Positions 4,354 to 15,100 of a stretch of DNA of 63,656 bases are shown here, piece by piece (within the stretch, counting starts at the first letter, position 1; every line of letters starts with the position of its first letter). A model generated the notes under the pieces. That model made no database searches. It was not told the origin of the DNA and saw only the letters and a list, made by a program, of their open reading frames with translations. Position numbers and translations under genes: made by a program. The DNA is from a virus, in the IMG/VR virus record IMGVR_UViG_3300042992_000919, positions 1-63,656 of that record. One strand, written 5' to 3'.

Positions 4354-6219
4354 ATGTCACTATTAAAAAAATTTTATCCAAGATCTCCACAACCATTTAT
4401 TGGAACATCCTTAGGAGACAATTATATTGCAAAACTTGCTGATCTTAATCGTTTGATTGATGAAATTGAGGAATTGTATGCTAATACACCTCCTGGTTCC
4501 GGATTGTCAAGTGTAGCGGTAAGTGCTCCATTAGCTGGAACTGGAACTATTGGAGATCCATTAACATTAAATGGAAGTGTTGCCGGCACTAATTTTAATG
4601 TGGCAGTATCTGGTAGTGGTATTACAATTGGAAAAAATTCAGGAACTTTTTCTGGTGGTACACAAACTATTACTACAAATGACACTTTAAAAATTTTAGT
4701 ACAGAATGTACCAAATGGTTTGAATTGGGAAGGTGAACACAGTACTTCCACTGCATATGGTTTAAATGATGTAGTATATAAAACTATTGGTGGAATTTAT
4801 TACACATATTGGTGTCTTAATCCATCAGGTGTTCCAATAGGACAAGGTTTACCAGCACTTCCAGCAGTAGCTAATACATTTTGGGCACAATTAGGTCTTC
4901 AAGGACCAGCTGGAACTGCTGGAGCCACTTGGACTGGTGGAGCTACAGTACCTTCATCTGGTACTGGAAATGTTAATGATTTTCATTTAATAACTAGCGG
5001 TGTAAATACAGGAGATATTTATAAGAAAACTGGTGCAGGATGGGGTACAGCATTATTTAACACTAAAGGTGCTACCGGATCAAATGGAGCTAATGGTGCT
5101 GCATGGTATTCTGGTGTAGGAGTTCCAACTGGTGGGTTAGGAGTTATTGATGATTATTATCTTAAATCAGATGATGGAATTGTTTATAAAAAGACTGGAG
5201 CAACTACATGGGCATCTCAATTATTTAGTTTAAAAGGTGCAGCAGGTGCTGCTTCAACTGTTCCTGGACCTACAGGTGGTGCTGGTCCTAAAGGTGACAC
5301 AAATACTATTGTAAAATTATATATAAGAACTGTTACAAATGGAACACCATCTGTTGCTACATCAGGTATTACATCATACACTTTTGCAACAGGTGCAGTA
5401 AGTAGTCAACCTAGTGGTTGGTCAAATTCAATTCCCACTAGTCCTGCTACAAGTAAATATATTTGGGAAATTCAAGCAGTGGCTAATGCTACTGGTACAG
5501 TAGCTTCAATTCCTAATACCGGATGGTCATCACCATCATTACTTGCTCAACCAGGAGATCAAGGTAATAACGGTACTGCTGCAGGATTTGGAACACCAAC
5601 AGCATCTGCATTACCATCAGGTAGTACTCCCACTGTTACAGCATCAGGTCCAGATACAGCTAGAGTATTTGCATTTGGTATTCCAGCTGGAGCTGCTGGA
5701 GCAGCAGGTCCTAGTGGTAAAACAGTGTTAAATGGAACAGCAGTTCCAACTAGTGGAACAGGTGCTGAAGGAGATTTTTATATTAAAACAGACACTAATC
5801 AAATTTATGGACCTAAATCAGCTTTAGGATCATGGGGTTCACCAACAAATCTTGTAGGTCCTGCAGGTGTTGCTAAAACAGTGATTGCATTTACTGTTGA
5901 TGGTTACGGTGCTCCTATTACATTACCAACTACTAAAACTGTATTTAGTGTAACATTACCTTATACAGGTGGTGTTGTGTATGATTCACTTACGGTTACA
6001 AGTGATGTCAATGGTGGTGGTGTTGGTGTTGCTACTTTAACTGTTAGTGGTGGTGGTGGCACTAATTTTACTGCAACATTAAATAACACTACAACAGCAG
6101 CTATAACTGGTGGTCCTAAAACATTTACAGCTGGTCAAACAATAACTTTTACATTATCTACTACAGTATCTATGCAAGCTACTTACTTATACGTATCACT
6201 ATCTGGAACTAGATCATGA
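4354..6219 (+). CDS. Collagen-like tail fibre, 621 aa
   Basis: The N-terminus (LLKKFYPRSPQPF, then AKLADLNRLIDEIEEL) is a third version of the anchor motif. The body alternates short collagen-like Gly-X-Y runs (GLQGPAGTAGA near residue 185, KGATGSNGANGA near 236, GPTGGAGPKGDT near 310, GAAGAAGPSGKT near 450) with compact domains of the type W-x-x-G-x-P ... GD-x-Y-x-K-T that are typical of tail fibres. The Gly/Ser/Thr-rich C-terminus would form the tip. It follows an AT-only 66-nt gap that may hold a promoter. Its stop overlaps the next ATG by 4 nt (ATGA). Confidence 0.75.
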   Translation: MSLLKKFYPRSPQPFIGTSLGDNYIAKLADLNRLIDEIEELYANTPPGSGLSSVAVSAPLAGTGTIGDPLTLNGSVAGTNFNVAVSGSGITIGKNSGTFSGGTQTITTNDTLKILVQNVPNGLNWEGEHSTSTAYGLNDVVYKTIGGIYYTYWCLNPSGVPIGQGLPALPAVANTFWAQLGLQGPAGTAGATWTGGATVPSSGTGNVNDFHLITSGVNTGDIYKKTGAGWGTALFNTKGATGSNGANGAAWYSGVGVPTGGLGVIDDYYLKSDDGIVYKKTGATTWASQLFSLKGAAGAASTVPGPTGGAGPKGDTNTIVKLYIRTVTNGTPSVATSGITSYTFATGAVSSQPSGWSNSIPTSPATSKYIWEIQAVANATGTVASIPNTGWSSPSLLAQPGDQGNNGTAAGFGTPTASALPSGSTPTVTASGPDTARVFAFGIPAGAAGAAGPSGKTVLNGTAVPTSGTGAEGDFYIKTDTNQIYGPKSALGSWGSPTNLVGPAGVAKTVIAFTVDGYGAPITLPTTKTVFSVTLPYTGGVVYDSLTVTSDVNGGGVGVATLTVSGGGGTNFTATLNNTTTAAITGGPKTFTAGQTITFTLSTTVSMQATYLYVSLSGTRS

Positions 6220-7286
6220 TAATAATACCTGGGATATATAATGCTCAAACTCACATCCCTGGAGGAAGTGTTCAAGGGCAAACTATATCCGTAGGTGCTA
6301 TATTAAAAGTAACTGAAAGAGATAGAAGACCATATCCAACAGATCCTGGAATACCAAGTGAGATCTGGATTGATAATAGTTCAGCTGTTGGATATATATG
6401 TAAAGAAGTGGGTCCTAATGGAACCGTATGGGATAGACTTGATGTATTAGGTGATTATATAGCATTTGGTGACAGTAACCCTGGATCAAATGCTGATATA
6501 ACTTGGGGATATAGACCAGGATCATTAAGATATGCAAGAAATACACAAACTCTTTGGATATGTACTGATAATGCTCAAGGTGCAGCAGCATGGACCCAAT
6601 TAGGTTCTGGTGGATCTGGAATAACACTTAAAACAAATAATACTAATAATCCTAACCAATCAGTATTAAATCTTGTACAAGGTACTAGTATGACTATCAC
6701 TGATGATGGTCTTGGTAATATTACATTTGATGCTACAGGAGGAAGTGGTGGAACTTATACAGCAGATAATGGTATTACTGAAAATCCTGCAAATAACTTT
6801 CAATTAGGAGGTCCATTAACTAAACATACTACAATTAATGGTGCTGGATATACTTATGATTTATTTTTTACAAATCTAAGATTATTTAGAGTTAATTCAT
6901 TAGGTAAAAGTTGGATTCAAAATACTACATTTCCGGGTGTTGTTAATAGTGTAATTATAGATAGTCAATTTACAAGTATAACAGCTGAAGTTAACAGTAA
7001 TGCTTATAGAGCATCTGTTAGTACTGATGGAGATAGCACATCTGGTTCAGAGTTAGTAAGAATGCAATCATTTATCACTTATCCTGGAGGTACTATTGGT
7101 TTTGGTGCTTATAAAATTGAACCTGCAGCAGCATTTTTACAAATTAGAACTCCTAATGTAAATGCTAGTATAGCAACAGTAGGTCAAGTATTAGCATTAG
7201 CAAATGTTAATGGTGAAGTAGAATTTATAAATGCTTCAACAACAACAGGTGATTCTATATCACCATTCTTATTAATGGGAGGATAA
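6216..7286 (+). CDS. Fibre-type virion protein, 356 aa
   Basis: Beta-rich, Gly/Thr/Asn-rich protein. Residues about 28-105 form a repeated layout (SEIWIDNSSAVGYICKEVG, then GSLRYARNTQTLWICTD) in which strands end in W and a short T/S-Q-L segment, as in phage fibre and spike heads. A linker with GSGGSG (about 131-136) leads to a second beta domain and a C-terminal LLMGG. No catalytic motif is visible. Coupled to the collagen-like fibre by an ATGA overlap, so the two products are probably made together. Confidence 0.6.
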   Translation: MIIIPGIYNAQTHIPGGSVQGQTISVGAILKVTERDRRPYPTDPGIPSEIWIDNSSAVGYICKEVGPNGTVWDRLDVLGDYIAFGDSNPGSNADITWGYRPGSLRYARNTQTLWICTDNAQGAAAWTQLGSGGSGITLKTNNTNNPNQSVLNLVQGTSMTITDDGLGNITFDATGGSGGTYTADNGITENPANNFQLGGPLTKHTTINGAGYTYDLFFTNLRLFRVNSLGKSWIQNTTFPGVVNSVIIDSQFTSITAEVNSNAYRASVSTDGDSTSGSELVRMQSFITYPGGTIGFGAYKIEPAAAFLQIRTPNVNASIATVGQVLALANVNGEVEFINASTTTGDSISPFLLMGG

Positions 7287-7289
7287 AAT

Positions 7290-7622
7290 ATGGCAACAGT
7301 TTACAAAGTATTAGGACAAAAAATTCCAACAGCATCATCAACAGAAACAGAATTATACGCAGTACCTTCTGCTACATCAGCAATAGGAAGTTCTATAATC
7401 ATAGCTAATAGAGGAACATCTGTAGCTACGTTTAGGATTAGTATTGCAGTAAATAATGCAGCAACAACAGCAAAAGACTATATTTACTATGATTTACCGA
7501 TTGGTGCTAATGATACGTTCATAGCAACGATAGGTATTACATTAGGTTTTAATGATAGAGTAAGGGTTTATGCATCAAACACAAATCTTAGCTTCTCATT
7601 ATACGGATCAGAAATAACATAA
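7290..7622 (+). CDS. Small beta-rich virion protein, 110 aa
   Basis: Starts MATVYKVLGQKIPTASSTET; strands such as SSIIIANRGTSVATFRISI and NDRVRVYASNTNLSFSLYG indicate a single beta-sandwich. Proteins of this size and pattern often sit between fibre genes in phages of environmental bacteria and are thought to be structural, but I know no solved role. It begins 3 nt after the previous gene and ends 1 nt before the next. Confidence 0.6.
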   Translation: MATVYKVLGQKIPTASSTETELYAVPSATSAIGSSIIIANRGTSVATFRISIAVNNAATTAKDYIYYDLPIGANDTFIATIGITLGFNDRVRVYASNTNLSFSLYGSEIT

Positions 7623-7623
7623 C

Positions 7624-8889
7624 ATGGCACAAGGATACTCATCATACAATATAATCAGTAGTGAGATTTCATTTAAGAACTCTCCTAACATAGATGCGTT
7701 TGGTAGGCTAAGGGTTAGTAGTCCATTCACATTGTTTGATTCAAGTCATAGATTTGCTGACAACGGACTTTGGTCAACAGGGACTGTAACAGGAGGTGCA
7801 ACATTAGGGAGTGCCACATTTAATGCATCTCAAGGTCTTATTGACTTGACTGTAACTACTGCATCAGGCTCGGAGGTGGTTAGAGAAACCACTAAGGTGT
7901 TCTCGTATCAACCAGGAAAGAGTTTATTGGTACTAAGCACATTTGTAATGAGTCCTGCTAAAACAGGTCTTAGACAAAGGGTTGGATATTATGGAGCTCA
8001 AAATGGTTTATATGTTCAACTAAATAACTCTACTCTTAGCTTTGTTGAGAGAAGTTTAGTTACTGGTTTTGTTAGTGAAACTGAAGTAAATCAATCAGCA
8101 TGGAATGTTGATAAAATGGATGGAACAGGTGTTAGTGGTATTACACTTGATATTACAAAAGCTCAAATATTGTTTATGGATATTGAGTGGTTAGGTCTTG
8201 GAACCGTTAGAATGGGGTTTGTTATAGATGGTAACTTCTATGTTTGCCATAAGTTTCACCATGCTAATTTAATTGCTTCTACATACATAACTACAGCATC
8301 TCTTCCTTTAAGGTATGAAATAACAAATACAGGTGTTACAAGTAGTGCAAGTACATTAAAACAAATATGTTCTACTGTATTGTCTGAAGGAGGTTATCAG
8401 CTTACTGGTCTTCAACAAGCAGTTGGTACTCCTGTAACTACTCCAAAAAACCTACCAGTAGCAGGAACATTTTATCCTGTAGTAAGTTTGCGTCTTAAAA
8501 CATCTCCTGATAGATTAGATGCTATAATTATATGTACAGCAATTTCTATAATAGCAACATCTTCAGCAGATTATAACTGGCAAGTAATAGCAACTGGAGC
8601 TACTACAGGAGGTACTTGGGTGAGTGCAGGAACAGGTTCTTCTGTAGAATACAATATTACTGGAACAAGTTTTACAGGAGGTAGAATACTTGCAAGTGGA
8701 TTTTTTAGTGTATCAAACCAAGGTTCAACTCAGGTTGATATCCTCAAAGAAGCACTCTTTAAAACACAGCTTGAAAGAAATGGATTAACAGGAGTTCCAT
8801 TTGAACTTACTGTTGTAGTTGCTTCTAACACTGGAGGTGGTGGAGGAAATGTTCTTGCATCAATGGACTGGGAGGAAATAAGCAGATAA
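7624..8889 (+). CDS. Conserved phage virion protein, 421 aa
   Basis: Starts MAQGYSSYNIISSEISF. The signature stretch IDAFGRLRVSSPFTLFDSSH (residues 23-42) is one I know from uncharacterised structural proteins of tailed phages. The rest is beta-rich with regular hydrophobic strands and a Gly tract (GGGGG) near the C-terminus. No enzyme motif. It shares its first four residues (MAQG) with the next protein. It probably belongs to the adhesin or fibre apparatus; the exact position in the virion is not known. Confidence 0.6.
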   Translation: MAQGYSSYNIISSEISFKNSPNIDAFGRLRVSSPFTLFDSSHRFADNGLWSTGTVTGGATLGSATFNASQGLIDLTVTTASGSEVVRETTKVFSYQPGKSLLVLSTFVMSPAKTGLRQRVGYYGAQNGLYVQLNNSTLSFVERSLVTGFVSETEVNQSAWNVDKMDGTGVSGITLDITKAQILFMDIEWLGLGTVRMGFVIDGNFYVCHKFHHANLIASTYITTASLPLRYEITNTGVTSSASTLKQICSTVLSEGGYQLTGLQQAVGTPVTTPKNLPVAGTFYPVVSLRLKTSPDRLDAIIICTAISIIATSSADYNWQVIATGATTGGTWVSAGTGSSVEYNITGTSFTGGRILASGFFSVSNQGSTQVDILKEALFKTQLERNGLTGVPFELTVVVASNTGGGGGNVLASMDWEEISR

Positions 8890-8890
8890 C

Positions 8891-10240
8891 ATGGCACAGG
8901 GATTCACAAGAGGTACACCGATAGATACAGACCCTAACTTAGCATTAGATAGTGACTTGGTTGTTCCTTCCCAAAAGGCTGTAAAGGATTATATAGACAC
9001 AGGGTTAGCTGATAAGGTAGACAGGGCAGGTGATACGATGTCAGGGAATCTTATCCTAAACACCAACCCTACACTTCCATTACAAGCTGCCACAAAGGAC
9101 TACGTTGATACACTCATAAATGGTTTAGATTGGAAGCAAGCTGCTGATGCAGGTACTGTTGCTGTTCTTCCTGCATATACTGTAACAGGTTCAGGTCAAA
9201 TACTTACAGGAAATGTTAATGGTGCTATACCTTCTGCTACAACTGATAATGTTACTCTTACTGCAAACCAAAGGTTATTAGTAAAGAATGAAACTTCTAC
9301 TCTTACTCCCAACAACGGTATCTATGTAGTAACACAGGTAGGTAGTGGCTCTCTTCCTTTTATACTTACAAGGTCAGCCGATGCTAACACATCTGCGTTA
9401 TTATCTGAGGCTACATTAGGTGTTAAGAATGGAACTACGCTTGCTAATACACAATGGCATTGTAATCCTGCTGCTATACCTATAATTATAGGAACAACAA
9501 ATATTACATTTGCTCAGATAGGTGGAGGCAATTATACATTTAGCCCTCCGTTAGCGGTAGCAGGAAACATTGTTTCTATACCACCTGCAACATCTTCTGT
9601 AGATGGATATTTAACAGCTTCTGACCATTTACTTTTTAGTGGTAAGCAAGATGCTCTTACAGATACAAAGTCAGTTAAAATTGTATCTAATAATGTTGAA
9701 CTTGATGGAGATTTAACAACTCCATTAGCTAACTATGTATATGGTACTAATGGATCAGGAACAAGAGGATGGAAACCAGACCCTACAGGTGGTGGTAATT
9801 CAATAGGTGAATTAACTGGTGATGTAACAGCAGGTCCTGCATCATCTCCAAGTCAATCTGTAGCATCTACATTAAAAGCCAATCTAAAAACAGGCTCTTG
9901 CGGTGTTACATTTGATGGTCAAGGAGGAACAATCAGCAATGGTAAAACTGCTTATGTGCAAGTGCCATATGCAGGTACAATAACAGGATGGACATTGGTT
10001 GCTAATGTGGCAGGAAATTGTACTGTAACTGTGTTTAAAGATACCTATATTAACTATCCACCTACATCACCAACAGATAATATATTTGTTACACAACCTG
10101 CTTTATTGGGCGTAAATAAACAACAAAATCCAAGTGCAATATCTGTAGCAGTTACAGCAGGAGATTACATAGGATTCACTATATCAGGTGTGCTTACAGT
10201 TAGTTGGGTGAACTTAACATTGACAATCAATAAAACATGA
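8891..10240 (+). CDS. Tail fibre protein with phage-fibre repeat domain, 449 aa
   Basis: Several familiar tail-fibre modules occur in order: two VPSQKAVKDYID / AATKDYVDTLI segments (about residues 26-38 and 66-78), the GDTMSGNLIL segment (about 47-56), then GLDWKQAADAG and LTANQRLLVKNETSTLTPNNGIYVV (about 80-160), a domain common in distal tail fibres of T4-like and lambdoid phages. A TSSVDGYLTASDHLLFSGKQ segment follows (about 230-255). The C-terminus is a beta-sandwich. Its stop overlaps the following ATG by 4 nt. Confidence 0.8.
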   Translation: MAQGFTRGTPIDTDPNLALDSDLVVPSQKAVKDYIDTGLADKVDRAGDTMSGNLILNTNPTLPLQAATKDYVDTLINGLDWKQAADAGTVAVLPAYTVTGSGQILTGNVNGAIPSATTDNVTLTANQRLLVKNETSTLTPNNGIYVVTQVGSGSLPFILTRSADANTSALLSEATLGVKNGTTLANTQWHCNPAAIPIIIGTTNITFAQIGGGNYTFSPPLAVAGNIVSIPPATSSVDGYLTASDHLLFSGKQDALTDTKSVKIVSNNVELDGDLTTPLANYVYGTNGSGTRGWKPDPTGGGNSIGELTGDVTAGPASSPSQSVASTLKANLKTGSCGVTFDGQGGTISNGKTAYVQVPYAGTITGWTLVANVAGNCTVTVFKDTYINYPPTSPTDNIFVTQPALLGVNKQQNPSAISVAVTAGDYIGFTISGVLTVSWVNLTLTINKT

Positions 10241-10479
10241 CGTATAAAATACTTTCTTCAAGACAGGCAGATATTACTCTTATTACTACAGTAGAGTATA
10301 ACTTAGATGGTACTATTGTTACCACAGAAGTGCCTCATTTCATGCCTAAATCTCAAGAGGAGATTGAGCAGAACATCATCAACAGAGCAGCTTCTGAAAT
10401 GGCAAGGCTACAAGCAGAGCAAGAGATTGCTAACCTAATACCATCACTTCCTATTAACGAGGAAAAGCCTATTGAGTAA
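10237..10479 (+). CDS. Conserved 80-aa fibre-associated protein, copy A
   Basis: Starts MTYKILSSRQADITLITTVE, with a beta-strand half and a helical, charged C-terminal half (SQEEIEQNIINRAASEMARL) ending in IPSLPINEEKPIE. It is a clear paralogue of the protein at 15402-15644. Each copy is followed at once (TAATG overlap) by a large adhesin that starts with a W-TGAG module, so I infer a partner or assembly role for that adhesin. No known domain. Confidence 0.65.
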   Translation: MTYKILSSRQADITLITTVEYNLDGTIVTTEVPHFMPKSQEEIEQNIINRAASEMARLQAEQEIANLIPSLPINEEKPIE

Positions 10480-12167
10480 TGGCAACTAAAACATGGACAG
10501 GAGCTGGCGCTAATGAACTATGGAATACTGCGGCTAATTGGAGTGGTGGAACTATTCCTGTTACAGGAGATGACATTATTTTTGATGGTGTTGCTGCTAA
10601 TGGAAAAAAGAATTGCACATTAAATGTTGGATTTACAGCTTTATCTGTAACATTTACATCAGGATATAGCAACACTGGAGTATCTCCATTTAATGGCACT
10701 TTTACCTTTGGAAACAATTTAGTTATAGGAACTGGAGGTCTTACTTTAGGTATAAATAGTACATATGCAACCAATGCTACACCTACTTCATATAGTATAA
10801 CATTTAATGCTACTTGTACATTTACGGCTAATGGAAAAATACTTCCTACAAATGTGACACTTGGTGCAAGTGCAACAACTTTAACAATAAATGGAAACGC
10901 TGATTTTGGGGGAAATATATTGCAACAAACTACCAGTCATACAATAAAATCAGCAGTTGGAGTTCCATGTGATTTAAAAATTGGTGGCAATATAGTTTTG
11001 GGAGCTATGACAACAAATGTCACAGACCATGTTACAATTAAAGGATATGGAGGAACACTTGTTTCTCCAAAAACATTTAGTTCAAATTCCGCATCATCTA
11101 ATGCAAGAGTTTCTTTTATTAGTGGAAGTTTTTATACATCATCAGGTAGTTCTGCTCTTAGTGGTGCAAGTTTTTTAACAGTAGAAATAGGTGGGCAGTT
11201 TAATGCTAATGCTGCTCATACTTTTAATAATACAACAACAACTGTTTCTGGTTTTAATTCATCTAATAATTCTGACTTTTTTGCATATATAGGAGGAACA
11301 CTTGTATTATCTACTGATACAGTAATAAAATCTTTTATACAAATACAAACAGTAGCTATTACAATAACCTCAGGTGCTTCAAAATTATTATTAGAGGGGA
11401 ATTTAACATCTACAAGTTCAGCAACTACTATAATAGATAGATTAGAGTTTTCTGGAACAACAGCAAGTACTGTATCAGCGGTAACTACAACAAGTAATTT
11501 ACGAATAATAAATCTTTCATTTAATAAAACAGGAGCTGGTTCTGTAAATTTTACATCAACTGAATTTAGACTATTTATTCCTTCTGCTACAACATACACA
11601 TGGACTCATACATCAGGAGCAATTACCTATTCACCTACCTCTGTTATAAGGATTCAATATAATACAACAAGCTCAACTTTGGTGTATTCTGAGTCAGGTT
11701 CATTATCAACACTATCTACAATTAACTCACTAATTTTATCTGCTGGCATACTGCAAATTAATTCACCATTGAGGGCAACTACACTTACAATATTAGGAAC
11801 TTCAATTGTGTTTACTGGTTCAGCAGGATGGACTTGTGATAACTTAATCTGTTCAACACAAGGAACTACTATAACACTACAAAGCCTAATTACATATACC
11901 ACAACTACATCTGTGAATATGTTAGGAGCTAATGCTTCAAGAATACTTATGAGGTCAAGTGATTTAACAATACCTTATGACTTGGCTATTTGGACTTTTA
12001 ATGGCAATACTCAATCTATGGTATATGTAAATGCAACAGCAATAAATAGTTCATTAGGTCAAACAATATGGAGTTTTCAAGGAACAACAAATGGTATTGA
12101 TCCTTCAACACTAAATTGGAATCCAGGAACAAAACCTGAAACACAGGGGATAACATTTGTTAATTAA
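10479..12167 (+). CDS. Beta-solenoid-like adhesin, 562 aa (family member 1)
   Basis: The N-terminal module has the pattern KTWTGAGANELWNTAANWSG, then P-V-TGDDIIFDG and a Cys-containing strand, which recurs in the proteins at 12186 and 15644. The body is a long run of short Thr/Ser/Asn-rich strands (SLxxTxG repeats) expected to form a beta-solenoid. The C-terminal 60 residues (QSMVYVNATAINSS, GQTIWSF, then LNWNPGTKPE) match the end of the 1060-aa protein. No catalytic residues stand out. Likely a host-surface adhesin on the virion. Confidence 0.65.
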   Translation: MATKTWTGAGANELWNTAANWSGGTIPVTGDDIIFDGVAANGKKNCTLNVGFTALSVTFTSGYSNTGVSPFNGTFTFGNNLVIGTGGLTLGINSTYATNATPTSYSITFNATCTFTANGKILPTNVTLGASATTLTINGNADFGGNILQQTTSHTIKSAVGVPCDLKIGGNIVLGAMTTNVTDHVTIKGYGGTLVSPKTFSSNSASSNARVSFISGSFYTSSGSSALSGASFLTVEIGGQFNANAAHTFNNTTTTVSGFNSSNNSDFFAYIGGTLVLSTDTVIKSFIQIQTVAITITSGASKLLLEGNLTSTSSATTIIDRLEFSGTTASTVSAVTTTSNLRIINLSFNKTGAGSVNFTSTEFRLFIPSATTYTWTHTSGAITYSPTSVIRIQYNTTSSTLVYSESGSLSTLSTINSLILSAGILQINSPLRATTLTILGTSIVFTGSAGWTCDNLICSTQGTTITLQSLITYTTTTSVNMLGANASRILMRSSDLTIPYDLAIWTFNGNTQSMVYVNATAINSSLGQTIWSFQGTTNGIDPSTLNWNPGTKPETQGITFVN

Positions 12168-12185
12168 GAATAAAACTATTAAGTA

Positions 12186-15100
12186 ATGCCTATTTGGACA
12201 GGAGCAGGAGTAGATAATAATTATAGTACAGCAGCTAATTGGGATACTGGTGTTCCAACAGCAACTTCAGATGCTATATTTGATGGTAATACTGGATTAT
12301 ATCCTAATGCTAATAAGAATTGTATCATAACACCATCTGCACAATGTAGGTCATTAAACTGTACAGGATATGCAGGTCAAATAAATTTTACTAATAACTT
12401 AACTGTAGCTGCAAATGTTACATTAGGGAGTGGTATGACTACCACTGGAACGGCTAATCTTATAATAACTGGAACAAGCACTTTAACTTCTGCTGGCGTT
12501 CAATTAAGTGGAGGGCTACAATTTACTCCATCTACTTTTGGTCTTACTGGTACTATTGCAGACAATTGGACTATTGTAGGCTCTCTATCAAGAACAGGAG
12601 GAAATGCATATACAATTACAGGAAGTGGTGGAGTTAGAACCATAAGTGTACAGGGAAGTTTTACTGGTGGTTTGACTATTAATAACATAACTATAAGAAT
12701 GACTGGCACTGGAAATTTATCAGGAGGTGCAGGATCTGGAGGTGGTGGTTCTATTGAAATTGATACAGCAGGTACAATATCTCATAATGGAACATTCTCA
12801 CTTAACGGGATAGTTTTTACATATATAAATGGTACATTTAATTCAACAGCTACATTAGCCTGTGGAGCCAATACTTCTGTATTTAATAATTGGGGGAATA
12901 TTAGTAGAGCTTTTTTTGCATTTGATTGGAATGTTAATCTCGGAGGTCAATCTGTAAATCTAAACTCAGATATATATATTACCACTAATTTGACGTTTAG
13001 TGCTGGTCCTGGAAATTTTAATGGAGTAGGAAGAACAGTATTTATTTACGGAAACATTTCAGGAGCAGGTAATGGATTAGGTGGTACTGCAACAGTACAA
13101 ATGGAAGGCTCTACAAATGCATCTATTAACATAAGTTCCATTTTAAACAATCTAAACATTAATAAAAGCGGAGCTGCAACAGTTACTATTCTAAATCCTT
13201 TAAATTGGGGAGCAGCAGGTAGAACCCTTAATATAATCACAGGGAATAATTTAATACTTTCTGCTGTCTTAAATGTATTAGGAGGCACAGTAACTGCTGT
13301 TGGTATTATTACAGGACCATCAAATCTTGTAATTATTGGAACATCTACATTAGATATTGCTACTGGTGTTACTATACCAAATCTTAGAGCAAATCCTGGA
13401 GCATCTATTACAATAACATTGATAAGAACTACTGTTGTCACAAATTTCTCTAAAACAGGAACAAATTTTTCAAATGTTACATTTTCTTCAAGCACAGCAG
13501 GAACTGAATTAAGGATAACAAACTATACATCTCATACTTTTAACCTTGGTACTACCATAATGGGTACAAATACTACATTACGCTTTATGGGTACTTGTAG
13601 CTTTGACAGCTTTAGAATTGCAGGTAATGTAGTACTTGATACAGGAGCAACATTAACACCATTAGCTGTAAGTTCCCTACTTACATCAATAACTTTTGAT
13701 GGCAATACTACACTTAATTTTTCTGCTGGAACTCTTGTATTACCTGCTATATCTAACTCTAATAAATTAGGAACTGGCTTCGTATTTCAAGCAGGTACAG
13801 CTCATACAATTAATCTTGGAAACTCTAATGCTATTGACTGGGTTGCTTGTAATAATGGGCCAACTATAACTCTTGGCTCAACACTTACAATTAATAAAGC
13901 AATTAATCAAGGTACAAGTGCCCCTGCTTTTGCAGGAGGGTTTAATGTTATAGTTAAAGAATCTTTAGCAACATCTTCAATAGCAAATTGGTATCAATTA
14001 AATATTTCTGGAGGTGGAAGATTTATATATCAAAGTAGTGCTACAGGGTTTATAGGAACTGGTTATATTGTAGGAACAACACTGTTTATTACATCAGTTA
14101 TTCAAGGGACACTTGGATATTTTTCTATTGTTCATGTTCCATCATCAACATCTACATTATACACCCAAATAACAAACTGTACAACTTTTCCAACAGCAGG
14201 AACTGGCCAATATACAGTTCAAACATCAATGACTGTTGGAAGTGTTGGTTCTCCTGTTACAATATATGGTTTTGGGATAGGGTTTTTAGGAACAAATGGT
14301 GTAGTTGAAATAGATGCAGGTTCAAACCCAGTTTATTTACACCAAATTAGTTTATTTGCAAGCACTTCAGAATTAAGATACCTTTCAACAAATACAGGTA
14401 CTTTTGATGGTTCAAAAGCAAGGATTTTAAATTCAGTAGGAGGAGTTGGTGGTTCTGTTGATTTTCAAGGTCAAAGCAGTCCTACTAAATTTATTAATCG
14501 TTTTAGCCCTGGTTATAGTACTAATGGTCTATTAAACTTAAAAAGCGATTTATATGTAAATGATTTTGAGTGTCAAAATTCAAGTGGATTAACTCAATCA
14601 GGAGGCACTCGGACACTTTATGTATATAGAGATTTTTTAGTGAATAATGATGGAATAAGAGTTCTTGTTCCTAACATAAGATTAGAAGGTTCATCTCCTG
14701 CTAATTTTACCTGTACAAATTTGTATGGTAATGTTGTAATTGCAAAAAGTGGAGGAGCTACTGTAACAGTTACTCAAAATTTCAACTATGGTTATGCTAC
14801 CCCAACTACCTTTACATACACATCTGGCATTGTAAACAACACAGGAAGAACAATAACAATAACAGGTAATTCTACATTTAATACAAGTGGGATGACTGGC
14901 AGCAGTGCTTGGAATAATTTTACAATAAATTCAGGTATTACACTTACGCTTAGTTCAACATTAAATATAAATGGAAATTTACTTTGTAATGGTTCTGCAA
15001 CATTTACTGGAACTGCTGGATGGGATTGTGCAAACTTAGTTTCTACAGCAGCAGGTACATTTATTATAACATTACAGCAAGCTGTTACATATAGAACAAG

